From positions 2,206,780-2,270,779 of the forward strand of contig VXAU01000683.1 in assembly GCA_013399695.1 (NCBI GenBank): a stretch of DNA of 64,000 bases. The letters run 5' to 3'. Below, one piece after another: positions 13,680 to 23,715 of this stretch. Source of the DNA: Formicarius rufipectus. Its lineage: Eukaryota > Chordata > Aves > Passeriformes > Formicariidae. How positions within the stretch are numbered: the first letter of the stretch is position 1; every line of letters starts with the position of its first letter. The notes under the pieces were generated by a model that was not told the origin of the DNA, did not search any database, and saw nothing but the letters and a program-made list of their open reading frames with translations. The translations under genes were made by a program, and so were the position numbers.

Positions 13680-13698
13680 GGAGAGCTGCCAGCTCTCC
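13680..13698. repeat. Perfect 8-bp inverted repeat, 3-base loop
   Basis: GGAGAGCT at 13680-13687 is the exact reverse complement of AGCTCTCC at 13691-13698, with GCC between. Transcribed from either strand it would form a GC-containing hairpin. It lies one base from a second perfect inverted repeat. Confidence 0.85.
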
Positions 13699-13699
13699 C

Positions 13700-13724
13700 A
13701 TTTTTTAATCTGAGATTAAAAAAT
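13700..13724. repeat. Perfect 12-bp inverted repeat, 1-base centre
   Basis: ATTTTTTAATCT at 13700-13711 is the exact reverse complement of AGATTAAAAAAT at 13713-13724, around a single G. It follows the hairpin at 13680-13698 after one base. In a minus-strand transcript the stem is A-rich and ends in a U-run, but no transcript is known here. Confidence 0.85.
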
Positions 13725-15520
13725 TACACACAAATCTCTCACACTCTATGAGGGAAAATGTGCAGTTCAGCAATGATTTCTGTCTCTTTTGTTCAGCTCA
13801 TGCTTTTTATTAAACTCTTTGGCTCTTGATTTAACATTATCTACATGTAACTGATAGTCAAAGTCTCCACAGCATTTCCAACAATTCCATAAGCATCCTG
13901 ACCATCTACAGATAGTAATGTTTGATAGCATTGGGGTTTTTGGGCTGTAAATGTTTGAACATGTCATAGCTTTTAGATTTGAGAAAAAGCACACATTGTA
14001 GAAAAACAACTGAGAAAAGCAGAAATTGGAAAAATTGGAGTAGGTGAGAAAGAAGGGCAAGTGAGGTAGTCAGGGCTTTCCGTTCTGAGTTTATTGCTGA
14101 ACGTTCCTTAATTTTGGCATCTCTCTGTTGAGATTGTGAGAACAACCTTCATTATTCTTAGCAGTTTAACCACCACAAAGGCTTGTTCTCCTTTTGCAGA
14201 GGACTTGTCAAAATACTATGACAACTAGGCTCATTTTAGACAAACAGACCCTGGCTCTAAAAAGACAGTAAGTCTGCAAGTCAAATGTGGAGGGCAGCCA
14301 TTGGCACTGGAAGAAGTAAGAAACCACAGATTGTTTTCTCATTGGATGAAGAGCTTGAAGCAACGTAAAGTTAATTGAAGAATTCCTTGAAAGTGAAGTC
14401 AGCCTAAAATAAAAGCTTAGGAGTCTATAATTTACTAAATGCGAAAGCGTTGTAAGCAGTAGTGAACATAAAGTTTGAAAAAAACTTATTTTAGTAAATA
14501 TATCTGGCTTGTGTTATGGACTGTCCTGTTTTAATTATTCATCCAAATAATGTAGATTTGCAGTATGATCTCTAATTAGGCACAGTTTGATTTATTGAGC
14601 TGGCCCCACATAAACCATGATGTCATGCTGTACTGCTCAAAATTACAGCTCTGCTCTTGCAGTTTAAAGACGATTATTTTTAACTTTGGAATGCTTCAGT
14701 TTTGTGCATCTTGGCTTTTGGCTTTGTGAACTTAAGATGTTCTCTGCTCCTCTCCTCCTCCCTCCCCCAGATCAAAGCAATCTGTTGTAATGTAACCAGA
14801 ACAAAATCTACTGAAATGGACTTCTGAACACTCCTGGTTTTAATTTTTGGTAAATAAGAAGAAAGACAAGACTCTTCATGCTGCTGTCAGAGGGGTTGAG
14901 AAATAGGTACAATAGGTATTGAACTATGTTTTGCCAGGTGTCTAGTTGCTGATGCTGTTCCAGAGCAGAAGTGCTTCATTTATGTCTCCAAGAGGTCTTA
15001 GTTATCTTTTGATGCTATAACTGAAGGAAAGACAAAAAAGGGGAGGAAGAGGAGGCAGGGAAAAAAACTGCACAAAAAAGGAAAAAGAGAGAGGGGCAGG
15101 ATCTGCACTGCCTGTTACTACAGGTAAAAATTATTCACGAGGCATGGGAATTCACATGCACATTAGTTCTTACTCATATGTGTTCGATTTTCTGCTTGTT
15201 TCCCATTTGAATAGGGAAATTCGCCTTTACTTAAACCAAAGGCTCTTCCAAATGCAAAAGAAAGGCTTTTCACAGAAGGGTTTCTGCATTTCTGTACAGA
15301 TGAGGTCTCACTTCTGCAGCAGTGAGCAGCATCCCTTCCTGCCAGCATCCCTGATCTGGATTTGTGGGCAAAAGGACAATACACAGCAGGGGGTGGAGGA
15401 AGGGAGAACTGAAAGTTAGCTCACAGTGTAGTCTCCCCTGCCAGCTTCATCTAGCATGTTTAAGAAGAGACCAAGCATTTCAAGGCAGGGGAAGTCTTTC
15501 TGTGGAGGTGTTCAGGACTA
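13725..15520. other. Non-coding DNA, no gene seen
   Basis: The stretch is AT-rich with short frames only. A purine-rich segment at about 15020-15100 (plus strand AAAG and GGGAGG runs) is the only compositional oddity. No motif, repeat family or RNA gene is recognised. Confidence 0.55.
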
Positions 15521-15522
15521 TT

Positions 15523-15545
15523 TTAGGTTAGGTTAGGTTAGGTTA
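15523..15545 (+). repeat. (TTAGG)n pentanucleotide microsatellite
   Basis: Four perfect TTAGG units plus a partial fifth. The unit matches the arthropod telomere repeat rather than the vertebrate TTAGGG. In this setting it is an interstitial microsatellite, possibly from slippage or from a one-base-shortened telomeric repeat. Confidence 0.9.
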
Positions 15546-16023
15546 GAATTCTGACAGCAAACTGGGAAGGAAAGAAGAATAAAGACAAAATAAAGACACA
15601 GCAGTGTCACAATTATACTACAAGCACTTAGTTACCCGTAGATATCAAAAGGTGGGCATTGTATTTGGAAGGCAGTCACTGTGGCAGAGAAATGCAGAGT
15701 TTATTTTCTAACAGAGCAATAAGGAGAATTTCTGCATAGGAGGGGAAGGTGAAAATGTCTTCCTGTGGATTTTTAGACTCTAAGCTGTTCTTGGTAGTGA
15801 TCACAATGTTTCAGACTCATGCAGGTTGAGAACAATGCATGTTGAGTCACTGCAAAGCTTTGCTTCTCATGAGTAGCCTTGATTACATAGCAGCTGACTC
15901 AGTTTCTATGCTATAAATTGATTACAGCTTAAAAGACTCATAAAAAGCCATGGGATTGCTTAGGGGTTTTTTATAAGGATATTCTCAAATAAGTATCAGA
16001 TTTTTAATATAATTAGTTGTTGA
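15546..16023. other. AT-rich spacer
   Basis: No gene is seen. AP-1-like heptamers occur at 15843-15849 (TGAGTCA) and 15895-15901 (TGACTCA), but this motif is about as frequent in the window as chance predicts, so no regulatory call is made. Confidence 0.5.
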
Positions 16024-16497
16024 CTAATATCTTTGGTTGAGATGTGTAACTGCTTTTAGTTGTCCTATAACTATCTTCAATTTAGGTAATGAAGGTTGGA
16101 CAGAATGTTGCTTTGGGGGAAAACGGGTAAAGAATTCATACTCTCTCAGTGCTTTGGTGCCAGTGGATGTAAATGGATGGAAAGTATGTATGAGTTTGCT
16201 AACAAATTCTATGTATAGTGGAAAGATTTGATGTCTGAGTTCATTTGCTCTTTTTGACCTGGCAAATTTGCCAATTGAAACTAAACCTAACCATTTAGAA
16301 TAAGGTGAAAGCATTAATTCTTTAAACATTTGAGTCTGTGATTTGCATTCAGTAACAGGGGGCTTGTAATATCTTGATTGTAACATCATGTCAGTAAGAA
16401 CAGCCAGTTTTTGGTGATGAGCACGCCACCTGTCTTTTTTTGTTGAAATGAAGCAAGTGATAGGTTTCAGAAAATTGAGATGCTCGTGTTTTGTCAT
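16024..16497 (-). other. Longest open frame in window, unrecognised
   Basis: An ATG-to-stop frame of 157 codons, the longest in the window. The product would be basic, rich in Lys, Arg, Phe and Pro, with no signal peptide, membrane segment, zinc finger or retroviral motif that I can see. An in-frame stop lies two codons before the ATG, so the frame does not continue upstream. In AT-rich DNA of this size one such frame by chance is not very surprising. I do not recognise the protein. It may be chance, a remnant of an old retroelement, or less likely an intronless gene. Confidence 0.15.
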
Positions 16498-17651
16498 GTG
16501 TTAACAACACGTATATGTTTGTTTGGGGTTTTTAACAAGTACAAAATCTGAATATAATATCTTTTCCAGGATGGTAATTAGCAGATAGTTGAAATGGATC
16601 TTGCCCTGAGATCTAAGTGAAGAAACTATCATCCACTGTGGTTGTCTGGGCACATCCATGCACATGCATTGGTTTTGTTCTCGTTTTCTTTCATGGATCT
16701 GACAATATACTTGGTACAGAAACAGTTAGATGTCGAGGAACTTATGACTGCCAGCAGATTTATTCTTTTTTGTTTATTAAATGAGTGATGTGTGTTTAAT
16801 TTTTTTTTTCTGGCAGCTCTTTTCCTGACACTTACTTGCTGAAACTGGTCTCAGATCTTAGAGGAATAACTTGCCTCTGAGAGTGAGAACAGCTTCTCCA
16901 TCACGTTGTTGTGTCATTAAAACTGGACATTCACCCATAAGCTGTCTCACAGCTCTGGAGTTAAGGATTGAAGTTATTCTGTGAGGATCTTAGCCTGCAG
17001 TATATGCTGAAGTTATCCTAATGACCCTACAAGAGTGTGATGATGACTGTCATGAAATACTGAGCAGGGAGGTGAGACAGGAACATGCCTGCTGTGATAC
17101 CTCTGGAATTGCCAGGTTACTAGATGGAAAGTAATGGCACTTTCCAGTTACAATTGGTCCAGTAGCTTCCCTTTCCTTTTGCTTTACAATGCAAAACTGT
17201 TTAGTGTCACATAGAAAAAGTGACAGTCTCTTCAATAACACGTGTCTGAAATTAATTTCTTGATACTGATGCCAAAAACAACTGGGGGTCACAACATACA
17301 GAAGTCCTTAAACAGAGAGATCGAGGTGATCAAATCTGGTACAGATGGAATCTCCTGAGTGTAAAGTCATACAAATGACATGAAGACACAGGGAGGAGCA
17401 CATCTGTCAGCTGCATAATTTGAACAAGTCCTTGGGCATTGATTAATGGTGTGCTGGTCACATACAAGAATTTACCACACATCTCTTGTAATATTCTTCT
17501 ACCCCCTCACTCCCACTTTCTCAGCTGCAATTGTTCTCTGGCCTGTTTTGGTCGGAATGAGCAGGCTCAACCAAAAAGGCTGAAGAACCTCCTCTGCGCT
17601 CATCTGCCTTGGGTGGAAACGATTAGGCAGTGAGCCTGCAGGCGGCTTGGC
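16498..17651. other. Spacer; possible 3' UTR of a minus-strand exon
   Basis: No gene is seen on its own. If the minus-strand exon candidate at 17652-17921 is real, this would be its 3' untranslated region. AATAAA signals in minus-strand sense lie at 16778-16773 and 16764-16759, about 0.9 kb beyond the stop. Both signals fall in T-rich DNA, so chance occurrence is quite possible. Confidence 0.25.
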
Positions 17652-17921
17652 TCACTTGAGCAGTGTTGACCTGCCCTGTGACTGCGTCTGGGAAAAGGGA
17701 GGCATCCTCTGAGCAGAGGTGACTCCTGGCACAGGATGCATGCTCAGCACCAGTGATGGTCTCTGCTCTGCATGTGGGGGCTGTGAAGGCAGGTACATGT
17801 AGGGTATCATGTCGCAGCTGTCTCTTAGGTTGCTAACTTGACCGCAGTTAGCAGGGAAGCCACAGTGCAGCAGGTCTGAGCGCAGGCTGTGTGAAAGCTT
17901 AGCAGCCTGAGTGGCTGCACA
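17652..17921 (-). CDS. Candidate terminal coding exon, unidentified protein
   Basis: On the minus strand the pyrimidine tract at 17939-17923 ends in CAAG. A phase-0 frame then runs 89 codons to a TGA at 17654-17652. A second possible acceptor (GTGCAG) lies seven bases further on. The segment is clearly GC-richer than its surroundings and has more CpG. The predicted product is hydrophilic and rich in Ser, Pro and Gln, with a Cys pair near residues 20 and 26, a Tyr-Met-Tyr-Leu-Pro stretch near residue 41 and a Gln/Ser-rich basic end. Such composition is common in disordered C-termini of regulatory proteins. I do not recognise the protein and see no upstream partner exon. The frame also stays open upstream of the acceptor to 18041, so the whole could be a chance frame in GC-rich DNA. 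Confidence 0.3.
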   Translation of the reverse strand, partial: CAATQAAKLSHSLRSDLLHCGFPANCGQVSNLRDSCDMIPYMYLPSQPPHAEQRPSLVLSMHPVPGVTSAQRMPPFSQTQSQGRSTLLK

Positions 17922-18041
17922 CTTGAAAAGAAAAAAGGCAGACTGCTGCACGTGTTGGCAGAGATTGAAAATAGCACAGCTTTGGTTTTGGTGGTTTATG
18001 AGACTACTGACAGACGTAGTGGAAGGTGTGTGTCTCCTCAA

Positions 18042-18600
18042 ATGCAGCTACGGTTTTGCCCAAGTAAAACTGGCTCATTATTGATTATATCCGGAATTCA
18101 GGAGGCAGTGGTAAGACGATTCACATTCATTAATTAAACCTGCAGCACCATCCTGGGAGGCAGGTTTAGAGAGTAGGAAATGGAGATGGGTAGCCTAAAG
18201 GTGCAAAGAGAATCTGCTTCAGAGCTGAAATTGAACTTTGGCTTGAAGCAATATGCCTCTGGAAATTCCTACACTACTCAAGTTTCATGTCAGCACCATC
18301 CAATTACAGCACTATACTTTAACATAATTTATGAATCTGTATCAGTTGTGGATAAAATTTGCATAAACCACCTCAATTAACAATAAAAGGACTGCTATTA
18401 AATAATTAAGTAATAAAAAGATCCCACCGTCAGTAACATGGATCAACTGGCTAGGACAGTCTTTTGCTTCTTTGTATGTGGCTTCTACTAAGTATTGAGA
18501 AGCAGATGTATTGTCAGATCAGTGGCCACCTAGTTCTGTATCTCATCTCTATTTGTAACCATTAGCCACAGAAAAATTACAAAAACAAGGCAAGTTTACA
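18042..18600. other. AT-rich spacer
   Basis: Short frames only. No repeat family, splice-flanked frame or RNA gene is recognised. Confidence 0.5.
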
Positions 18601-18619
18601 GTCATGCCTTTTGGTTTTT

Positions 18620-18745
18620 GTGTTGGTTTTTTTTTNNNNNNNNNNNNNNNNNNNNNNNNNNNNNNNNNNNNNNNNNNNNNNNNNNNNNNNNNNNNNNNNN
18701 NNNNNTTTTGTTGGTTGGTTGGTTGGTTGGTTGGTTTTGGGTTTT
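18620..18745. repeat. T/G-rich tract with (GGTT)n, broken by an assembly gap
   Basis: Plus-strand T and TTGG sequence enters an N run, and on the far side (GGTT)n with at least six units continues into GGG and T runs. The gap probably hides more of the same microsatellite. Frames reported across the gap are meaningless. Confidence 0.85.
18636..18705. other. Assembly gap, 70 N
   Basis: Seventy unknown bases flanked by a poly(T) run on the left and (GGTT)n on the right. The true length is uncertain. Confidence 0.98.
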
Positions 18746-18749
18746 TTTC

Positions 18750-21700
18750 CCCTATGTCTTGCTGGTTTTGACAATTCTGTTCCAATTCTATTCTGAAATC
18801 TATTTTTGGCTTTAAATTTTGACATTATGCATCATTGTGGCAACATATCCATAGTGCTCTGTCTTTTCTTGTGAACTGTATGACTAAGCACACCTGAGCC
18901 TCTCTCATGCACATTTTGTAATCACCATCTGCTAATGGTGTGTGGTGATATATATTTGCATTTGTGAAGTGTTTTCTTTACAGCAGGATAAATCCATGTG
19001 TCCACCATAGCCTGGAAGACTGGAGGAATGTCATGAGTCCAGTTACACCATTTGTTCTTTCATCCATTTTATAGAAGAATTAGTGGCTATAGAAACTTCC
19101 AAAAGACCCTTATCTGTAGAGATTTGAAGAAGGATAAGGAAGGCCCTTATAAAATGTGGAAGAAGTAATTGTGTTTTGTTTTCTTCCAAGAGCTCTGTAG
19201 CTGTCTCCATGCGTAGGCTTGTCATTTATGTTAGCATCCTGACATGCTTGCTTTGAACAGCTTTTGCCTTCATTGTAGCCCATCCAATCCACTTAGTAAT
19301 CTCTGAGAAAAGCCTTTTACGGCCTTGTTTGTAGTTCTTGTATGAACATTGTTCTCCAAGAAAAACAACATCATAAAATGGTTTTATTAAAAATGACAAA
19401 AATGAGTAATCCATTCAAAAATTATTTAAATAAGATTTTAAAATAAAAGTTGGGATTTTTTTGGTAGTTATACTATATTATGTATGACTGATTTTTAAAT
19501 GTTGAAGGAACAAGGGAAATAAGGAAAACAAATTTCCCCTGGTTTTCATTGCAGGCATATGGGTCAAACACTCAGCATGTTGTTCTCGGAAGAAACTGTT
19601 TCATTTTTCCTAATGTGGACATGCAGTACTAAAGCTTGCTGGTTTATGACTGAGCGGTACTAAAATGCTGTTTATTGTCAGTCTCTTAACATCTGAATCA
19701 CATTATTCAATCCAGATTTTCTTTGAAACAACTGTCAGATGTGCAGCATGGATGAACACTGGGAGAAACCAATGGGTGTTAGGCACTCTGGTGCTTTTAG
19801 TTGTTAAGGCTAATCATTCATTTCACACATGGAGAGAAAATGCTTGTTTCTGTTCTCTGTTTAGATTTATATGTTGAATGAAGAGTATAGCTGATTTTTT
19901 GTAAGAAAAAAATAATTATGAGAAAAATAGTAGGCTTTTCCTTTGTTTGTGCTATGCATTTGGAAACAGTGTTGAGTTGGTTTTTATGTACCACCTTTGT
20001 AATTGATGGATGTGTTTCTTTGGTTGCTTGAACAAGCATTTTGCTAGGAGCGTGGCATTTGTTCCTTCATCCTAATTTTACCAAGGAGGAGAAAAAAACC
20101 CCAACCTTCTGAGTTCCTTTCAGATGGTTTTACCTACTCTTGCTGCAAACAAGGATATCTTGATTTCTCATCTGCAAATAAACAGTGACTTATTTTGATT
20201 TCTCATGTACAAATCCAAGGCAAGGGCTTCTCATTCCATCTGTTGAATCAAGGGTTAGTATGTGCTTTGTTGCATCCTGACCTGACATACATTGGTGTTT
20301 CCCTTCTAAATCTCACCCATTTATGAAAAAGCTTCTTTTCCTTTTATCCCCAACTTTACTAAGGTGACTGAAACCTGAGGAACGATCTTAATACCTGGAA
20401 ATCTGACTTTAAGCTATAGGAATTCAATCTGATATTAGATACTGTCTCTTTCCAAGAACTTTGTTGTGCCTGAAGTTTGCAAAGTATTTCAATAGCTTAC
20501 ATATGATTCTGTATGGATGAGCTTCTGATTTATTTTTCTTATTTATAGACCTAGTCTGTAAGTATACTAAGTAATGAAAAATCAAAGAGCTATACTAAAG
20601 AAACAGAAGTTTAATTTCTGTTTGAAACATGTGCCTAGTCATGATTGTAAAGATTGATTTTTTTTTCTGTTCTTCTGGGGGTTTTTTGAAGTCATGGCTA
20701 GAACATCACAGATGCTGTAATACTTTCCATTTGCAGAGCCCTCTGTTTGATGACTGCAAGCTGCTCTGTAAACATTTTTTGGTCTGACAGTCATTCTTCA
20801 GAGTCTGGAGCCTTTCTCCATTTTTGGTGGGAATGTGACTAAGTGCTTTGTTTGGGGTCACCCAGGGTATCAGCTGGAGCTCAGTGGTAACATGGGTCTC
20901 TGCAGTTTTTGCTTTTTAGATGTCTTTATTTTATTTTTCTCTACATGAGATAGTGTAGTGCAACATACCTGGAAAATACCTAGAAAGCATATTTGGGCTG
21001 GAAGTATGAAGTGTAGGGAATAATTTGAGATAATTTGGAATAAGTAATAATTACTTCCTCTTACATTTTTAAAATAGTGACTGTTGAGTCTAATAGATAA
21101 ACTGGATTACACCAGCAGTCTTACAAAGACACTTCGTTTTAGATTATTTTATATCATACATGGATACTGTATATTGCTTATGTGTGAACTTAAGTTTAGG
21201 ATAATTTTTTTAATTCCAGAATAGAAAATGTCAGGATGAGGAGTTTTGATCTGTGTGGTCTTCCTCTTTTTGTTGGCTATTTGTTGTTTTGGGTTTTTTT
21301 GTTGTTGTTGTTTGTGCATAGGGGTTTTTTGGTGGTTTGACCTTTTTGTGTGTGTGTGTGCCCCCTTCCCACGCTGGATACAAGTGCAATACTTCCCTTG
21401 CTGCTGAGTGTAAGCAGATTGTGCACGCAACAAAGGTGACAGGCAGAGGGGATTTTCGGTATCTGAACACAGAAAATAATTTCAGTTCTTGGTATGTAAG
21501 GAAGGTTTTGTGGACGAATTTTAGTCTTCCTCATAAAGAGGTGCATTTAATACTGATTTTTTTTCTTCCCTTTTTCCTCTTTAGTTCTGGTAGTTTTTGT
21601 GGATCGTTATTTCTGTTGTTGTTTCAGTACTGGTGTTTATCATCACTTCCAGTTATATTTTTGTATAGATATGGTTATTAAATAACTTGAGAATTTCACA

Positions 21701-22900
21701 TGATTCAATCATGTAATTACAGTCTTTTTTCACATTGCTTTTTGTGCGTAGTGTGGCTCCTTAAAAAGGAGTTCTTTGAAGGTGTTTAGAATATTTTACA
21801 AAGATGAGTTGAATGAAAAATTACTTCAGTTACCACTGGCATTCAGTAAGGAAGAGAGCAGATGTGATAGTGGTTTGGGAGGAAGCTGAGGTAACATCTA
21901 GGAACATCTGGTGGAAGTTTCCCTAGCAGCAGAAGTAACTACACAGATGATAAATGTTTTTTCCCCATATTCTGCCCAAATTTGCTAATGATGTTTGTAT
22001 GTTTGTTGCTGGAAAGGACACTCATCACCCCTAGTACAGACTTACATTTGAATCAGTGAGAGTTTGCCTGTGAAGCTCCAGGGAATGAAAGGAGACTTTG
22101 GAAATGCTTTACTTAAAATTGCATCGGTGGAATCAGAAAGCTTGTGGCCATTTTTCTGCTGCATCCACTAGTGACTGTATGTAAGGGAGTCTGCACTAGC
22201 TTGTATTAACATACTCTATATTTCACCCCAGGCCACAGGCATTATTTTGCTAATCTACAGCCATCTCTGAGCCATTAATGTATATAGAAACAGTTTGAAC
22301 TTGGCTGTTACGTGTTCTCAGACAGTTGGAGCTGTTTTGTCTTTTTTTTTTTCATAAATGTTCTCTACATGGAAATGTGAAGAGTTTTTTTTTCTTTTTT
22401 GCATATATGAATGGGTTTTACCAACTGAAAGATTAATTGTTGAGACTGGAAAGGTAACAAACAACTAATTTTACTGTCTTGTTTCCCTTCTTACCCACCC
22501 CCTTCACTACCAGGCTGTCTTCTTTTGAGAACTCAGACTCATTAAGGTTATGATAGGAGCTGAGAATGTTGCAACACACTGATTTATTTTTTTTCAGTAG
22601 TATCTTATCACAAGTATTTTTTGAAACCTTACCAGTCAGCCATTACACCTGTAGAAGTCACATTAACTCATTCCATCAAATCAGTAGACTGAGAACAGAC
22701 ATTCCTATGGGTTTCAAAGCAGCTGCAGAGCTCTCTGGAATGCCAGCAGCACCATCACATGTCCCAGCCTACGTGGTCAGAGCTAATGTACCTCTGAGTG
22801 AACAGTTTCCATTCGGAGTGCCGTGTTGATGGGGAAGAGCGGTGACTGTCCTCAAAGTTTCAAAGTTGCTGTGCTCTCCATGGCTTAAATTGGCTGTGTA
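18750..22900. other. Non-coding DNA, no gene seen
   Basis: AT-rich DNA with short frames. The longest frames (about 114 codons or fewer, 21149-21681) overlap on both strands around a T/G low-complexity tract, which is what chance in biased sequence produces. No repeat family or RNA gene is recognised. Confidence 0.55.
21283..21360. repeat. T/G low-complexity tract ending in (TG)7
   Basis: Plus-strand T runs with GTT units, a GGGG-T6 segment, then seven TG dinucleotides at 21347-21360. It belongs to the same compositional class as the tracts at 18620-18745 and 35980-36085. Confidence 0.8.
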
Positions 22901-22942
22901 AGTAATTTCTAATGAAGCCCATGAAGAGACTGCTGTGGGCTG

Positions 22943-23715
22943 TGTTATGGTTAGAGCTGGTCTGTCCTGGTTATAGTGGCTGGGACCAATTTGGATGCGT
23001 GGATGTGGCCAGGGCTGTGTATTCTACACGCTCTGTCATTTCTCATGGCCTGTTAATAATGGATCATTTGCAGCAGCTGCCCAGGGCACACCCAACCCTT
23101 CAGGCTACAAGCTGGGTGTTTAAGAACTCTCTGAGTTTTCCTGTCTTCACCCCAAGGATTCAGGTGTGATAACTGTCCTCCGGGGAGCCATTAGCACCTC
23201 ACACCCACCTGAGGGGTCATGGCTGCTAATGGGCCATCAGGAATTCCCAAAATAGACCATGTTTCACCTCACAGAATAAATCACCCATTGTGAAACTCCC
23301 TACCCTGAGGGAGGGACTGGGGGTTCCCATCTGAGTCCAAGCATGTGTAATCTTGGGGTTTTGGGACTGGGAGCACCACTTATCAGATTCAGAGGAGGAC
23401 CATAGCCTCAATATGCTACTCAATATGCGACTGCTACTCTCGACCTGACTGCGACCATCATCCTCACCAGCAGGTTTCTTCTTTCTTTTTACTTTGAACT
23501 CAGGGGGGCTACATGGTGCTCAGCACAGGGGTTGCTGAGCTCCATTCTACTCGTGCCCCACTGTGCTGGGCTGTACATCTGTTTTTGTGGGTCAAGCGGA
23601 TTTTCCTTCTGTATCAGTATATTTATTGTGATCTTTTTATTAAATTGTTATTCGGACTTGCAATCTCATTCTTAGTTGGGTTCACTTCTCCTGCCAGTTT
23701 TCCTATAAACCAGCA
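22943..23715 (+). mobile_element. Solitary endogenous retrovirus LTR, avian type
   Basis: The block starts TGTTATGG, a typical LTR 5' end (TG). It is GC- and CpG-richer than its flanks. It has the late layout of an LTR: a GT-rich stretch, an ATTAAA polyadenylation signal at 23639-23644, then a T/C-rich tail containing TCTCCTGCCAGTTTTCC that resembles bird ERV U5 regions. No gag, pol or env reading frame lies on either side, so it is probably a solo LTR left by recombination. The 3' boundary (CA at 23714-23715) is a guess, and I could not find a matching target-site duplication. The family assignment rests on resemblance, not on a database search. The short frames inside it are not genes. Confidence 0.7.

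Noticed and set aside
15843..15901. Two AP-1-like heptamers within 60 bases, and other TGAGTCA copies (5096, 5428, 6745, 30666, 53219) or TGACTCA (63332).
   Set aside because: The count over the window is close to the chance expectation for a 7-mer on both strands. Only the 13-bp site at 53686 is unlikely by chance.
18285..18310. TCAGCACCA, similar to the left half of an RE1/NRSF element.
   Set aside because: The right half does not match at canonical spacing.
18549..18825. Open frames running across the N gap on both strands.
   Set aside because: Their length depends on unknown bases and low-complexity GGTT repeats.
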